DNA of 64,000 bases, from contig NZ_CABPSN010000008.1 in NCBI RefSeq assembly GCF_902459565.1, forward strand, positions 181,535 to 245,534. Direction: 5' to 3'. The notes under the pieces are model-generated. The model saw only the letters and a program-made list of their open reading frames with translations, was not told the DNA's origin and ran no database searches. Position 1 is the first letter of the stretch. Each line of letters opens with the position of its first letter. Positions 20,907-32,006 of this stretch are shown here, piece after piece. The stretch comes from Pandoraea aquatica (GTDB lineage Bacteria; Pseudomonadota; Gammaproteobacteria; Burkholderiales; Burkholderiaceae). A program made the translations under genes and the position numbers.

Positions 20907-21682
20907 AGCTCATCAGTTCCAAAGACAATCCCTTCTACAAGCGCCTGAAGCTGCTCGCGCAGTCGAATCAGCAGCGCCGCAAGCTGGGGCAGACGCTGCT
21001 CGAGGGCGTGCATCTTGCCGATGCGTATCTCGGTGCGCTGGGACAGCCGCTCGTTTGCGTGGCCGCAGAATCGGCGCTCGATAACGACGAAGTCGCGCAT
21101 ATTTGGGCGCGGATCGAGGCGGATCGACGTGTGTGTTTGCCCGAGGCGTTGTTCGAGCCGTTGTCGACGCTGGTCAACGGCGTGTCGCTGCTCTTCGTGG
21201 TGGAGATGCCTTCGGGTCGTCTGCCGGCGTCGCAGACGACGGATTGCGTGATTCTCGATGCCGTGCAGGACGCAGGCAACGTGGGCTCGATCCTGCGCAG
21301 TGCGGCGGCGGCCGGTGTGCGTGACGTCTATTGCATGTCGGGCACGGCGCTTACATGGTCGAGCAAGGTATTGCGCGCGGGCATGGGTGCGCATTTTTCG
21401 TTGAATATCGTCGAGCATTGCACGCCGGATTCGCTGGCTCCGAGACTGTCAGTGCCATTGCTGGCCACCAGCCTGCAAGCGAGTACGTCGCTCTACGAGC
21501 AGGATTTGCGTAGTCCTGTAGCGTGGGTTTTCGGCAACGAAGGCGCCGGCGTATCGCCTCATTGGCTGGGGCGCGTGCAGACGCCTGTTCGCATTCCTCA
21601 GCCGGGCGGAATGGAGTCGCTGAACGTCGCGGCGTGCGCGGCGATTTGCCTATTTGAGGCGGTGCGACAGCGATTGTCGTAG
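20903..21682 (+). CDS. SpoU/TrmH-family RNA 2'-O-methyltransferase
   Basis: The protein is a SPOUT methyltransferase that likely modifies rRNA or tRNA ribose. The three SpoU motifs are visible: [32 protein letters not shown] and [19 protein letters not shown] short N-terminal substrate-binding domain (about 100 residues, [19 protein letters not shown]) precedes them. Start overlaps the rnhB stop by four bases. The exact target nucleotide cannot be told from sequence. Confidence 0.9.
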   Translation: MKLISSKDNPFYKRLKLLAQSNQQRRKLGQTLLEGVHLADAYLGALGQPLVCVAAESALDNDEVAHIWARIEADRRVCLPEALFEPLSTLVNGVSLLFVVEMPSGRLPASQTTDCVILDAVQDAGNVGSILRSAAAAGVRDVYCMSGTALTWSSKVLRAGMGAHFSLNIVEHCTPDSLAPRLSVPLLATSLQASTSLYEQDLRSPVAWVFGNEGAGVSPHWLGRVQTPVRIPQPGGMESLNVAACAAICLFEAVRQRLS

Positions 21683-21699
21683 TCGGCCGGTGCAAATGA

Positions 21700-21725
21700 A
21701 AAAGGGACGCTGATGCGTCCCTTTT
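21700..21725. terminator. Bidirectional intrinsic terminator between converging genes
   Basis: AAAAGGGACGC at 21700-21710 pairs perfectly with GCGTCCCTTTT at 21715-21725 across a TGAT tetraloop. It ends the long plus-strand run and the minus-strand ppsR transcript. Confidence 0.85.
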
Positions 21726-21768
21726 GCGTTACTACCGTCCTGAATAGATCTCAGGCCGTTGGCCGACG

Positions 21769-22659
21769 TTAGTAGACGTCGCGCTCCAGCTTGATTTCCT
21801 GAAGGATCGTCGTCGCGATTTCTTCAATCGACTTGTGCGTCGACGAGAGCCACTTGATCCCTTCGCGGCGCATCATCGCCTCGGCTTCGTTGACCTCGTA
21901 GCGGCAGTTTTCGAGCGACGCATACTTGCTGCCCGGACGACGCTCGTTTCGGATTTCCGAAAGCCGCTGCGGATCGATGGACAGTCCGAAAATCTTTTCC
22001 TTGTACTGGTCGAGCGTGGACGGCAGTTTTTCGCGTTCGAAATCGTCCGGGATCAGCGGATAGTTGGCCGCCTTCACACCGTACTGCATGGCGAGATAGA
22101 GCGTCGTCGGCGTCTTGCCGCTGCGCGACACACCCACGAGAATCACGTCGGCGCTTTGCAGGTTCTTGTTGGACTGGCCGTCGTCGTGGGCGAGCGAGAA
22201 GTTCACCGCCTCGATCCGGTTCTTGTACGCTTCGCTGTCGGCGTTCTGGTGCACTCGGCCGATGGCATGCATCGACTTGAGATTGAGCTCCTGTTCCAGC
22301 GGCTCGATGAACGTCTGGAACATGTCGAGAATCACGCCCTGGCAATTGCGCAGGATTTCATTGGCCCGGGCATCCACCAACGTGCTGAAAATGATCGGAC
22401 GGACGTTTTCGGTCCGATACATTTCATTGATGCGTTGGGCCGTTTCATAGGCTTTATCGACGGAATCCACGAACGGAACGCGAATCTGACGAAAACGCAT
22501 CTCGAATTGCGCCAGGATCGAATGCGCAAACGTTTCGGCCGTAATCCCTGTGCCATCGGAGACGATGAAGACGGGCCGTGCGCTCACCGGTTTGACTGGT
22601 GTGGCAGGGGCCTCAGGGGCGGTTGTCGGGGAATTTCCGGGGGTGAGGGCGTCGCTCAT
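21769..22659 (-). CDS. ppsR: PEP synthetase regulatory protein (kinase/pyrophosphorylase, DUF299)
   Basis: PpsR inactivates PEP synthase by ADP-dependent phosphorylation and reactivates it by phosphorolysis. The 296-residue form starting at 22659 has FIVSDGTGITAETFAHS near the N-terminus and a P-loop (GVSRSGKT) at residues 176-183. It also contains YPLIPDDF and WLSSTHKSIEEIA. An upstream ATG at 22704 would add 15 hydrophobic residues without family match. It is divergent from its target gene ppsA. Confidence 0.95.
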   Translation of the reverse strand: MSDALTPGNSPTTAPEAPATPVKPVSARPVFIVSDGTGITAETFAHSILAQFEMRFRQIRVPFVDSVDKAYETAQRINEMYRTENVRPIIFSTLVDARANEILRNCQGVILDMFQTFIEPLEQELNLKSMHAIGRVHQNADSEAYKNRIEAVNFSLAHDDGQSNKNLQSADVILVGVSRSGKTPTTLYLAMQYGVKAANYPLIPDDFEREKLPSTLDQYKEKIFGLSIDPQRLSEIRNERRPGSKYASLENCRYEVNEAEAMMRREGIKWLSSTHKSIEEIATTILQEIKLERDVY

Positions 22660-22690
22660 GCGCAGAATCGCAAAATGGTGCATTGCACGG

Positions 22691-22696
22691 TAGAAT
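22691..22696 (+). promoter_or_regulatory. Candidate -10 box for the ppsA-leader RNA
   Basis: TAGAAT at 22691-22696 predicts a start at about 22703, exactly where the long stem of the downstream RNA begins. No convincing -35 hexamer is seen upstream, so an activator or weak promoter is possible. Confidence 0.4.
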
Positions 22697-22703
22697 AGCG
22701 GCA

Positions 22704-22860
22704 ACTTGTTGGATAAGCAATTGCGCGGCCATCGCGCCCGGTTCCATGTCAGCCCCGCCTGACGGGGCGCTCCGGGAAATGACGGTGGTTCGATGCAGGA
22801 CGTCGGGCGCTAGCCCCTGGTACCCGACGCTGCCACGGCGCGATTTCTTATCCAACAGGT
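22704..22860 (+). ncRNA. Candidate structured RNA upstream of ppsA, class unknown
   Basis: Bases 22704-22726 pair with 22838-22860 in a 23-position stem with one mismatch and two G-U pairs. The wobbles would be A-C mismatches on the minus strand, which favours a plus-strand RNA. Inside are two arms. One pairs CCCGG (22737-22741) with CCGGG (22772-22776) around a GCCCCG/CGGGGC hairpin. The other pairs GCAG plus CGTCGGG (22795-22807) with CCCGACG plus CTGC (22823-22833). The size is about 157 nt. It could be a ppsA riboswitch-type leader or a free small RNA such as 6S RNA. I cannot assign a family. Confidence 0.5.
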
Positions 22861-22861
22861 C

Positions 22862-22906
22862 GACCGGCCCACGTCAGTCCCAGCCGGTCCGCCGAGAATT
22901 TTTTTT
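22862..22906 (+). terminator. Terminator-like hairpin and U tract just before ppsA
   Basis: GACCGGC (22862-22868) pairs with GCCGGTC (22883-22889), followed nine bases later by eight T residues (22899-22906). It lies between the candidate RNA and the ppsA start at 22925, so it could end the small RNA or attenuate ppsA. Confidence 0.45.
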
Positions 22907-22924
22907 CTTACCTTAGGGGCTTTT

Positions 22925-25315
22925 ATGACTAACGCAGCACACGACGGCGCCTACGTGGTGCCGTTTGAGCATCTGCGCATGACCGACGTCGAGTCGGTCG
23001 GCGGCAAGAATGCATCGCTTGGCGAAATGATCAGCCAACTGGCTAACGCAGGGGTTCGCGTGCCGGGTGGCTTCGCCACGACGTCTTTCGCATTTCGCGA
23101 GTTCCTCCAGCATAACAACCTGACCGAGCGCGTTGCCAAGCGTCTCGAGGGTCTCGACGTGGATAACGTCAAGGCGCTCGCAGAAGCGGGTGCCGAAATC
23201 CGTCAATGGATCGTCGACGCGCCGCTGCAACCGCAGCTCGAGAAGGACATCCGCGAACAGTTCGCACGCATTACGGCCGACCAGCCGGACGCGTCGTTCG
23301 CCGTGCGTTCGTCGGCCACCGCCGAAGATCTGCCGGATGCCTCGTTTGCCGGTCAGCAGGAAAGCTATCTGAACGTCGTCGGCATCGAAGACGTGCTCGA
23401 TCGCATGAAGCACGTGTTCGCGTCGCTGTACAACGACCGTGCCATCTCGTATCGCGTTCACAAGGGCTTCACGCACGCCGAAGTGGCGCTGTCGGCCGGT
23501 GTGCAGCGCATGGTGCGCTCGGACTGCGGCGCGTCGGGCGTGATGTTCACGATCGACACCGAGTCGGGCTTCCAGGACGTGGTGTTCATCACGGCCAGCT
23601 ATGGCCTGGGTGAGACGGTCGTGCAGGGGGCTGTGAATCCGGACGAGTTTTACGTCTTCAAGCCGACGCTCAACGCCGGCAAGTACCCGATCATCCGCCG
23701 CACGCTCGGCTCGAAGCTGCTCAAGATGGAATTCACGCAACCGGGCGAACCGGGCCGTGTGAAGACCATCGATGTGCCGATGGAACTGCGTAACCGTTAT
23801 TCGATCACCGACGACGATTGCGTCGAACTGGCCAAGTTCGCGCTGATCATCGAGAAGCACTATGGTCGTCCGATGGACATCGAGTGGGGCAAGGACGGCA
23901 AGGACGGCAAGATCTACATTCTTCAGGCGCGTCCGGAGACGGTGAAGAGCCAGTCGGTCGGCAAGGCCGAGCAGCGCTTCAAGCTCAAGGGCGACGCCCC
24001 GGTGCTGACCACGGGTCGTGCGATCGGCCAGAAGATCGGTGCGGGTCCGGTGCGCGTGATCATGGATCCGAGCGAGATGGAACGCGTGCAGCCGGGCGAC
24101 GTGCTGGTTGCCGACATGACCGACCCGAACTGGGAGCCGGTGATGAAGCGCGCTTCGGCCATCGTGACGAACCGCGGCGGCCGTACCTGCCACGCGGCCA
24201 TCATCGCGCGTGAGCTGGGTGTGCCGGCCGTGGTCGGCTGCGGCGACGCCACGGACGTTCTGAAGGACGGCGCGCTCGTGACCGTGTCGTGCGCAGAAGG
24301 CGACGAAGGCAAGATCTACGACGGTCTGCTCGAGACCGAAGTGACCGAGATCCAGCGTGGCGAAATGCCGAAGATCCCGGTGAAGATCACGATGAACGTG
24401 GGCAATCCGCAACTGGCCTTCGACTTCGCGCAACTGCCGAACAGCGGTGTGGGTCTGGCGCGTCTGGAATTCATCATCAACAACAACATCGGTGTTCACC
24501 CGCGCGCGATTCTCGAGTACCCGAATATCGACGCCGACCTGAAGAAGGCGGTGGAATCGGTGGCTCGCGGTCATGCGTCGCCGCGCGCGTTCTACGTCGA
24601 CAAGCTGGCGGAAGGGATCGCCACGATTGCGGCGGCTTTCTACCCGAAGCAAGTGATCGTGCGTCTGTCGGACTTCAAGTCCAACGAGTACAAGAAGCTC
24701 ATCGGCGGCTCGCGTTACGAGCCGGACGAAGAAAACCCGATGCTCGGCTTCCGTGGCGCGTCGCGTTACATCTCGGAAGACTTCGCTGAAGCGTTCGAGA
24801 TGGAGTGCCGTGCGCTCAAGCGTGTTCGCGACGAAATGGGTCTGACGAACGTCGAGATCATGGTGCCGTTCGTGCGTACGCTGGGTCAGGCCGAACGTGT
24901 GGTCAACATGCTCGCCGGCTACGGTCTGAAGCGTGGTGAAAACGGCCTCAAGCTGATCATGATGTGCGAAGTGCCGTCGAACGCCATTCTCGCCGACCAG
25001 TTCCTCGAGTACTTCGACGGTTTCTCGATCGGCTCGAACGATCTGACGCAGCTCACGCTGGGTCTGGACCGCGATTCGGGGATGGAATTGCTGGCGAAGG
25101 ACTTCGACGAGCGTGACCCGGCGGTGCAGTTCATGCTCAGCCGTGCGATCAAGGCCTGTCTGGCGCAGGGCAAGTACGTCGGCATCTGCGGTCAGGGCCC
25201 GTCGGACCATCCGGATCTGGCCGAGTGGCTGGTCAAGGAAGGCATCGTCTCGATGTCTCTGAACCCGGACACGGTCGTGGAAACGTGGCAGCAACTCGCC
25301 AAGGTGGCGAAGTAA
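22925..25315 (+). CDS. ppsA: Phosphoenolpyruvate synthase
   Basis: The enzyme converts pyruvate, ATP and water to PEP, AMP and phosphate for gluconeogenesis. The 796 residues contain the N-terminal ATP-grasp domain ([32 protein letters not shown]). The phosphohistidine domain carries the carrier His423 in [17 protein letters not shown]-terminal PEP-binding barrel ends with [19 protein letters not shown] and [11 protein letters not shown]. PpsR, encoded divergently, should control it post-translationally. Its leader has an unusual structured RNA and a U8 tract. Confidence 0.98.
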   Translation: MTNAAHDGAYVVPFEHLRMTDVESVGGKNASLGEMISQLANAGVRVPGGFATTSFAFREFLQHNNLTERVAKRLEGLDVDNVKALAEAGAEIRQWIVDAPLQPQLEKDIREQFARITADQPDASFAVRSSATAEDLPDASFAGQQESYLNVVGIEDVLDRMKHVFASLYNDRAISYRVHKGFTHAEVALSAGVQRMVRSDCGASGVMFTIDTESGFQDVVFITASYGLGETVVQGAVNPDEFYVFKPTLNAGKYPIIRRTLGSKLLKMEFTQPGEPGRVKTIDVPMELRNRYSITDDDCVELAKFALIIEKHYGRPMDIEWGKDGKDGKIYILQARPETVKSQSVGKAEQRFKLKGDAPVLTTGRAIGQKIGAGPVRVIMDPSEMERVQPGDVLVADMTDPNWEPVMKRASAIVTNRGGRTCHAAIIARELGVPAVVGCGDATDVLKDGALVTVSCAEGDEGKIYDGLLETEVTEIQRGEMPKIPVKITMNVGNPQLAFDFAQLPNSGVGLARLEFIINNNIGVHPRAILEYPNIDADLKKAVESVARGHASPRAFYVDKLAEGIATIAAAFYPKQVIVRLSDFKSNEYKKLIGGSRYEPDEENPMLGFRGASRYISEDFAEAFEMECRALKRVRDEMGLTNVEIMVPFVRTLGQAERVVNMLAGYGLKRGENGLKLIMMCEVPSNAILADQFLEYFDGFSIGSNDLTQLTLGLDRDSGMELLAKDFDERDPAVQFMLSRAIKACLAQGKYVGICGQGPSDHPDLAEWLVKEGIVSMSLNPDTVVETWQQLAKVAK

Positions 25316-25427
25316 GCGTCGCGAGAAACGCCTGAAATAGGAAGCGTCCGAGCGGCATCTCGGACGCCACTGAAAGGCCGGGTCATCCCTTGGGATGCGT
25401 GCGCTGCTCAGTGTGTTTCGTGCTATA

Positions 25428-25454
25428 AACCCCGGTATAACACCGGGGTTTTTT
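25428..25454 (+). terminator. Intrinsic terminator between ppsA and the nfeD gene
   Basis: AACCCCGGT (25428-25436) pairs perfectly with ACCGGGGTT (25442-25450), followed by further T residues. Confidence 0.85.
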
Positions 25455-25471
25455 CGTTTCTGGGAGTTGCG

Positions 25472-25906
25472 ATGGAGCAGGCTTGGCTTTGGTTCGGCGT
25501 TGCCGGATTGATCGTGGTGCTGGAGCTGGCGAGCGGGACGTTCTATCTCCTGATGGTGGCGCTTGGCTTGGCGGCCGGTGGTATTGCGGCGCTGCTGCGT
25601 GCCGACGCGCCGTTGCAGTGGGTGGTGGCGGCGGTCGTCGCCGGGGTGGCGGTCTGGTTGTTGCGACGCAGTCGGTTTGGGCGGCGTCGTATCAAGGTCG
25701 ATGCCTCCGCCGATCCCAACACCAATCTCGATATCGGCCAGCGTTTGCATGTCGACGTATGGCGTGCCGACGGTCAGGCGCGCGCCATGTACCGGGGCGC
25801 TGAGTGGGATGTGGAGTTGATGCCGGGAGAAGTGCCCGATGCCGGATGGTTTGTCATTCGAGAGGTGCGCGGTAGCCGGTTGTACGTCGCGCATGTGGCG
25901 GCATAG
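25472..25906 (+). CDS. NfeD-family membrane protein
   Basis: A 144-residue protein with two or three membrane segments in the first 70 residues (WFGVAGLIVVLELASGTFYL, MVALGLAAGGIAALL, WVVAAVVAGVAVWLL). A C-terminal soluble OB-fold-like domain follows (VDVWRADGQARAMYRGAEWDVEL). NfeD proteins are encoded next to SPFH-domain proteins and are thought to work with them in membrane microdomains. Here the SPFH gene follows after about 170 bp. The function in this organism is inferred only from this pairing. Confidence 0.85.
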   Translation: MEQAWLWFGVAGLIVVLELASGTFYLLMVALGLAAGGIAALLRADAPLQWVVAAVVAGVAVWLLRRSRFGRRRIKVDASADPNTNLDIGQRLHVDVWRADGQARAMYRGAEWDVELMPGEVPDAGWFVIREVRGSRLYVAHVAA

Positions 25907-26078
25907 ATCGCAAGGTTTGCACGGATCGCACAGTTTGACGGCCGATGCAGAAGCTTCTCGCCCGATGTCGGTCCGTGGGCAGAACACTTCGGCGTTGTCA
26001 CGGTCAGACGATACGTCCCGCCATTGCGGGGCGTCGGGGAACTAGCTGGCCATCAGGGTCGGCGCTTCAGGGGAAAAC

Positions 26079-27053
26079 ATGTTATCCAACGTCGCATTCA
26101 TTCTCTTCATCATCGCGGTGATCATTGCGGCTCGGTCGATCAAGATCGTGCCGCAGCAGCACGCGTGGGTGGTGGAGCGTCTCGGTAAGTATCACGGGAC
26201 GCTTACGCCGGGCCTGTCGATCGTCGTGCCGTTTGTCGACCGCGTGGCGTACAAGCACGTGCTCAAGGAAATCCCGCTCGACGTGCCGAGCCAGATCTGT
26301 ATTACCAAGGACAACACGCAGTTGCAGGTGGACGGCATTCTGTACTTCCAGGTGACGGACCCGATGAAGGCGTCGTATGGTTCGAGCAACTTCATCGTGG
26401 CTATTACACAGCTTGCTCAGACGACGCTGCGTAGCGTGGTCGGTAAGCTGGAACTGGACAAGACGTTCGAGGAGCGGGAATTCATCAACCACAGCGTGGT
26501 GAATGCGCTCGACGAAGCGGCGGCGAACTGGGGCGTGAAGGTGCTGCGCTACGAGATCAAGGATCTGACGCCGCCGAAGGAAATTCTGCACGCCATGCAG
26601 GCGCAGATCACGGCAGAGCGTGAGAAGCGTGCGCTGATCGCGGCGTCGGAAGGGAAAAAGCAGGAGCAGATCAACCTGGCGTCCGGTGCGCGTGAAGCGG
26701 CGATTCAGAAGTCGGAAGGGGAGCGTCAGGCGGCGATCAATCAGGCACAGGGTGAGGCGGCAGCCATTCTCGCGGTGGCGGAAGCGAATGCCGAAGCCAT
26801 CCACAAGATTGCCACGGCGATTCAGACGCAAGGCGGCATGGAAGCTGTCAACCTGAAGGTCGCCGAGCAGTATGTCGATGCCTTCAGCAAGGTCGCCAAG
26901 ACGAGCAACACGCTGATCGTGCCGGGTAACTTTTCGGACATGAGCGGTATGATCGCTTCGGCGCTCAAGATCGTGCGCGGCACCGAGGGCGGTTCGAATG
27001 CGCCCGTCGACGGGAGCACCGGTGGCTTCGGTAATTCTGCCCCGCGCCGTTGA
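26079..27053 (+). CDS. SPFH-domain (stomatin/prohibitin-like) membrane protein, QmcA type
   Basis: The 324-residue protein has an N-terminal membrane anchor (LSNVAFILFIIAVIIAA) and an SPFH domain starting KIVPQQHAWVVERLGKYHGT. It continues with LQVDGILYFQVTDP and a long Ala/Glu/Gln-rich coiled coil (AQITAEREKRALIAASEGKK) that oligomerises such proteins. A C-terminal Gly/Ser-rich tail ends it. E. coli QmcA, paired with an NfeD protein, has the same layout. It probably scaffolds protease or membrane-domain complexes; no catalytic activity is expected. Confidence 0.9.
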   Translation: MLSNVAFILFIIAVIIAARSIKIVPQQHAWVVERLGKYHGTLTPGLSIVVPFVDRVAYKHVLKEIPLDVPSQICITKDNTQLQVDGILYFQVTDPMKASYGSSNFIVAITQLAQTTLRSVVGKLELDKTFEEREFINHSVVNALDEAAANWGVKVLRYEIKDLTPPKEILHAMQAQITAEREKRALIAASEGKKQEQINLASGAREAAIQKSEGERQAAINQAQGEAAAILAVAEANAEAIHKIATAIQTQGGMEAVNLKVAEQYVDAFSKVAKTSNTLIVPGNFSDMSGMIASALKIVRGTEGGSNAPVDGSTGGFGNSAPRR

Positions 27054-27110
27054 TGTGAGCTGGCGGGGGAGGGTGCCGGAAGGCGCTCTACATTGCACAA
27101 TTGACTGATG

Positions 27111-27144
27111 AAAAGAAAACGGCCCGAACGGGCCGTTTTCTTTT
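27111..27144. terminator. Bidirectional intrinsic terminator
   Basis: A 15-bp perfect stem (27111-27125 with 27130-27144) with a GAAC loop has an A-rich left arm and a T-rich right arm. It separates the converging SPFH gene and smpB. Confidence 0.9.
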
Positions 27145-27205
27145 GCGCGAGCGAGTCGTCGCCCGTCGCTTGTCGTTCAGCGTCGGATAACGCCTAAGGT
27201 CGATC

Positions 27206-27652
27206 TCAGGTCGGGTTGCGCATGAGTCGCGCCTTCTCGCGATTCCAGTCGCGTTCCTTTTCCGTCTCGCGCTTGTCGTGCAGCTTCTTGCCCTTGCCCA
27301 GCCCGATCTCGCATTTCACGAGGCCCTTGCTGTAGTGAAAGTTAAGCGGGACGATCGTATAGCCGCGTTGCTCGACCTTGCCGATGAGTTTCTTGATTTC
27401 ATCGGCTTTGAGCAATAGTTTTCGGGTGCGGACCGGATCGGGGTTGATGTGCGTCGATGCCGATTGCAGCGGGCTGATGTGCGCGCCGATCAGAAAGATT
27501 TCGCCATTTTTGATGACGACATAACCTTCCTTGATCTGCGCCCGCCCGGCGCGAATTGCCTTGACTTCCCACCCTTCGAGCGCGATGCCGGCTTCGAATC
27601 GCTCCTCGATGAAGTAGTCGAAGAAGGCCTTTCTGTTGTCGATGATGCTCAT
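27206..27652 (-). CDS. smpB: SsrA-binding protein SmpB
   Basis: SmpB binds tmRNA and brings it to stalled ribosomes in trans-translation. The 148 residues contain the OB-fold core ([25 protein letters not shown] and [11 protein letters not shown]) and the basic C-terminal tail ([18 protein letters not shown]) that probes the empty mRNA channel. The start at 27652 matches the family; longer in-frame reading into the divergent ratA region has no support. tmRNA itself is not in this window. Confidence 0.97.
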   Translation of the reverse strand: MSIIDNRKAFFDYFIEERFEAGIALEGWEVKAIRAGRAQIKEGYVVIKNGEIFLIGAHISPLQSASTHINPDPVRTRKLLLKADEIKKLIGKVEQRGYTIVPLNFHYSKGLVKCEIGLGKGKKLHDKRETEKERDWNREKARLMRNPT

Positions 27653-27799
27653 GGATCCTTGGCGGGGTAACTTGGTCGGACCCGGTGAGTCGGGCTCGGG
27701 TAAAATAGCGATTTTAACAAAGAGTCTCGGCAAGAGGCGGCTTGCGACACACGCCGATCGACAGCGCACGCATCGCACGCACTCACAGCCCGACAGACG

Positions 27800-28234
27800 A
27801 TGGCCGAAGTCAGTAAAACCGTTCTCGTGCATTTCTCCGACGAGCAAATGTACGATCTGGTGACCAATGTCGCCGATTACCCTAAATTCCTGCCTTGGTG
27901 CGGCGGTGTCGATATTCGGCATCAGGACGAGCACAGCATGGAAGCGTCGTTGCTCATCGACTTCAAAGGCCTGAAGCATTCGTTCGCGACGCGCAATATC
28001 CAGGAGCGTCCGCACTCCATCCAGATGACCTTCGTCGAGGGGCCTTTCAAACGTTTTCACGGCACGTGGAAGTTTACGGCCCTGCGCGAGAACGCCTGCA
28101 AGATCGAATTCGGTCTGCACTACGAGTTTGCGAATTTCCTGCTCGAAAAGGTTATCGGTCCGGTGTTCAGCCACATTGCGAACACGTTCGTAGACGCCTT
28201 CGTCAAACGTGCGGAGACGGTTTATGCCAAGTGA
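27800..28234 (+). CDS. ratA: RatA/Coq10-like START-domain protein
   Basis: The 144-residue protein has the polyketide-cyclase/START fold: [33 protein letters not shown], and [21 protein letters not shown]. coli RatA was described as binding 50S subunits to block 70S formation, while Coq10 relatives bind ubiquinone; the latter role is at least as likely. The gene is divergent from smpB and overlaps the start of the rnfH-like gene, the conserved ratA-ratB layout. Confidence 0.88.
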   Translation: MAEVSKTVLVHFSDEQMYDLVTNVADYPKFLPWCGGVDIRHQDEHSMEASLLIDFKGLKHSFATRNIQERPHSIQMTFVEGPFKRFHGTWKFTALRENACKIEFGLHYEFANFLLEKVIGPVFSHIANTFVDAFVKRAETVYAK

Positions 28235-28562
28235 GCTGAACGTCGAAGTCTGCTATGCGCTGCCCAGCGAGCAAACGATTGTCCCGCTGACGCTTGCGCA
28301 AGGTGCAACGATGCGCGACGCCATCGAGCGCAGTGGGTTGCTGCTGCGGTTTCCGGAGTTGGATCTCGGCCGCATGAAGGTCGGCGTATTTGGTAAGGTG
28401 CGCGCGCTGGATGCGGCCGTGGAGGCGGGCGATCGCGTCGAGATCTATCGCACGCTCAAGGCGGATCCGAAGCTGGCGCGGCAGCGACGCGTCGAAAAAG
28501 TCCGCAATGAAGGCAGCCGCGAAGGGCAGAAGTGGCTGGGCAGCGCCCGCAAGGGCAGCTAA
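28224..28562 (+). CDS. RnfH-family ubiquitin-like protein (RatB, UPF0125)
   Basis: A 112-residue protein of beta-grasp type: [20 protein letters not shown], then [22 protein letters not shown] and [14 protein letters not shown], which is the UPF0125 signature. The ATG at 28224 overlaps the ratA stop by 11 bases. The function is unknown; the family was proposed as the antitoxin partner of RatA in E. coli, but evidence for a toxin-antitoxin role is limited. The basic C-terminal tail extends beyond the fold. Confidence 0.88.
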   Translation: MPSELNVEVCYALPSEQTIVPLTLAQGATMRDAIERSGLLLRFPELDLGRMKVGVFGKVRALDAAVEAGDRVEIYRTLKADPKLARQRRVEKVRNEGSREGQKWLGSARKGS

Positions 28563-28617
28563 GGCAGGCGGCGCAAGGCTGAGGCGGGTCGGAGGTTTCG
28601 TCCCGAACCCGCTTCGA

Positions 28618-29547
28618 TCAGTGCGTCGACCCCCGCGAATGCAATCGCACCGATGCGCTGACCCCTGCCAGCAACAACGCCACCGCGGCGATCTCCAGCA
28701 GACGAGGCAGCCGATGCTCATAGATGAAGCCATAAACCAGCGCGAACAGCGTTTCAAACACGATCAGTTGCCCTGACAGCGTGAGCGGCAGCGTCCGGCT
28801 CGCCGCGTTCCAGAATGCATTGCCGATGGTCGACGCGCCGATGGCCACGGCGATATTCACGATCAGAAACATCTGCCAGTCACGTGGTACGTCCGCCGTC
28901 ACCGGATGCGGCAGCAGCAAGGCGGCAATCGCCAGTGCGCACGCCAGCGCCCCCGTCGCCACCCCCGTCAGCAACGACCATTCTTGACTCGTGAAATGTC
29001 CGAATTTCGCGAGATATCGGGCGTTGGCGACGGCGTACCATGTCCAACTGGCCAATGCCCCGACTGCGCAAACGACGCCGGCAAGCGTCAGCCGCCAGTC
29101 GCCGCCGCTCGCAGCGGCGTGCGTGAAGACGTCGACGTTGATGCAGACGATCCCGGCGACGACGAGTGCCAGCGGGCCCGCCAGCTTCGATAGTGGGAGC
29201 GCACCATGATCGCGGCTGCCGACCAGCGTGACCGTCACGGGCAGCACCCCCACGATCAGCGACGCCGGCGCGATGCCCGCCATTTGCACCGACGCAGCGA
29301 CAAACAGGTAATAGACCAGATTGCCGACGAGACTCAGGCGGAATAACGCCCGCCAGTCGTTGCTCGTGACGGTATGCCGCAAGCGCGGCCAGAGCGGGGC
29401 GAGGAATACTGCCGAGACCAATCCGTACAGGACGTAGCGCGCCGCCGACAACTCCAGCGGCGAGAAACCGGGCAGCAGGCGTGGGGCAAGGAACACCAGT
29501 CCCCACAGCGCGCCCGCTGCCAGTCCGTACGAAATGCCTTTCCCCAT
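28618..29547 (-). CDS. EamA/DMT-superfamily transporter
   Basis: The 309-residue protein has about ten hydrophobic segments in two EamA halves. The first opens GKGISYGLAAGALWGLVFLA and the second follows GGDWRLTLAGVVCAVGALAS. Family members export amino acids, nucleosides or drugs; the substrate here is unknown. The start at 29547 (TTTCCCC just downstream on the plus strand) is chosen because the longer in-frame extension is not hydrophobic. It converges on the rnfH-like gene. Confidence 0.85.
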   Translation of the reverse strand: MGKGISYGLAAGALWGLVFLAPRLLPGFSPLELSAARYVLYGLVSAVFLAPLWPRLRHTVTSNDWRALFRLSLVGNLVYYLFVAASVQMAGIAPASLIVGVLPVTVTLVGSRDHGALPLSKLAGPLALVVAGIVCINVDVFTHAAASGGDWRLTLAGVVCAVGALASWTWYAVANARYLAKFGHFTSQEWSLLTGVATGALACALAIAALLLPHPVTADVPRDWQMFLIVNIAVAIGASTIGNAFWNAASRTLPLTLSGQLIVFETLFALVYGFIYEHRLPRLLEIAAVALLLAGVSASVRLHSRGSTH

Positions 29548-29814
29548 GAAAAATCTAGTCCGTGGTTGGTGGTGAATATAGGAAGCGTCCGGTCGAATTC
29601 CGGCCGGAAAGGGCGCAAGAATAGCATTCGCTCCGCGCAGGCCTATTGTGAAATCCGGCACTTGGCGGGCGAGGCGTTCGCGCCACGGCTGGCGGCAGGG
29701 GGATGCCCCGGCGAGTGGCTGCCGGTTTTGCCCTCATTCGGTGCCGAATTCGGTCCTCGGGGAAAAAGCCCCTTGACATGTGGGGCAGACCTGCCATGCA
29801 ACGCGCGATTTCTG

Positions 29815-31307
<1,493 letters not shown>

Positions 31308-31313
31308 TTACCC

Positions 31314-32006
31314 ATGAAGGCCATGTTGCGTACGGTACTGTTCCTCGATGCGGCGTTGAATCTGGCACTTGGTGTGCTGCTGATTGCGTCGTTCTGGTCA
31401 TCGCTGTATGCGGCCATTGATGTGCCTGCGCCATCGCCCGTGCTCTATGCGCAGGTGCTTGGCGTGGCCTTCATCGGCGTGGCCTGGCTGCAATGGCACG
31501 CCACCGTAAACGGCCAGTTGACGTCGACCGTCGCGAAAGTGACGGGACATATCAACTGGATCAGCGGTGCGTTCGTGCTGGGGTGGCTGATCTCCGGCCA
31601 GTTGGTAGTGTCGAGTGGTGGCAAGTGGATGCTTGCCATGCTCGGGGCTGTCCTGCTGGTAGTGGGCGGAATTCTCGTCAAGCTGGCGTCGAGTGTGCGC
31701 ACGAAAGAGCGCGTACAGGCGGCGCAGCAGGCAGGCGAGCGGGTGCGTGGCGGTGTCGTGAGCGACACGCGACGCGACGCACCGAGAGATTATGCCGATG
31801 CCCGGGTCGTCGACGAGACCCGTGGCACGCGCGCTGAGCCGCGCATGGAGACGCCTCACGGCGACTCCGCACCCGTCAATAGCACGTCGGTCGCGCCCGT
31901 GGGCGCCACCGGCATTGTCACGCCCGTGCCGTCCGACACGGCGCCGACGTCCAACGAATCCACTTCATCCGTACCTCACGATGCACGACAAAATCCTCAT
32001 TCTTGA
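31314..32006 (+). CDS. Small membrane protein of unknown function between guaB and guaA
   Basis: I do not recognise a characterised family. The 230-residue protein has four hydrophobic segments in the first 125 residues ([66 protein letters not shown]). A charged, probably cytoplasmic tail rich in Arg, Ser, Thr and Pro follows. The ATG at 31314 is six bases after guaB. The gene overlaps the guaA start by 26 bases, so all three are probably co-transcribed. Its place inside the GMP operon suggests nothing definite about function. Confidence 0.8.
   Translation: MKAMLRTVLFLDAALNLALGVLLIASFWSSLYAAIDVPAPSPVLYAQVLGVAFIGVAWLQWHATVNGQLTSTVAKVTGHINWISGAFVLGWLISGQLVVSSGGKWMLAMLGAVLLVVGGILVKLASSVRTKERVQAAQQAGERVRGGVVSDTRRDAPRDYADARVVDETRGTRAEPRMETPHGDSAPVNSTSVAPVGATGIVTPVPSDTAPTSNESTSSVPHDARQNPHS

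Noticed and set aside
22786..22796. A tRNA T-arm-like GGTTCGA
   Set aside because: No acceptor, D or anticodon arms fit around it; it lies inside the ppsA leader fold.
22913..25987. A 1024-residue open frame on the minus strand opposite ppsA
   Set aside because: It is a mirror of ppsA codons in GC-rich DNA, is His/Arg/Val-rich and has no domain. ppsA on the other strand is certain.
27800..28562. A toxin-antitoxin pair (ratA-ratB)
   Set aside because: The genes are conserved housekeeping-type members of the Coq10-like and RnfH families; the toxin role is poorly supported, so no defence or addiction system is claimed.
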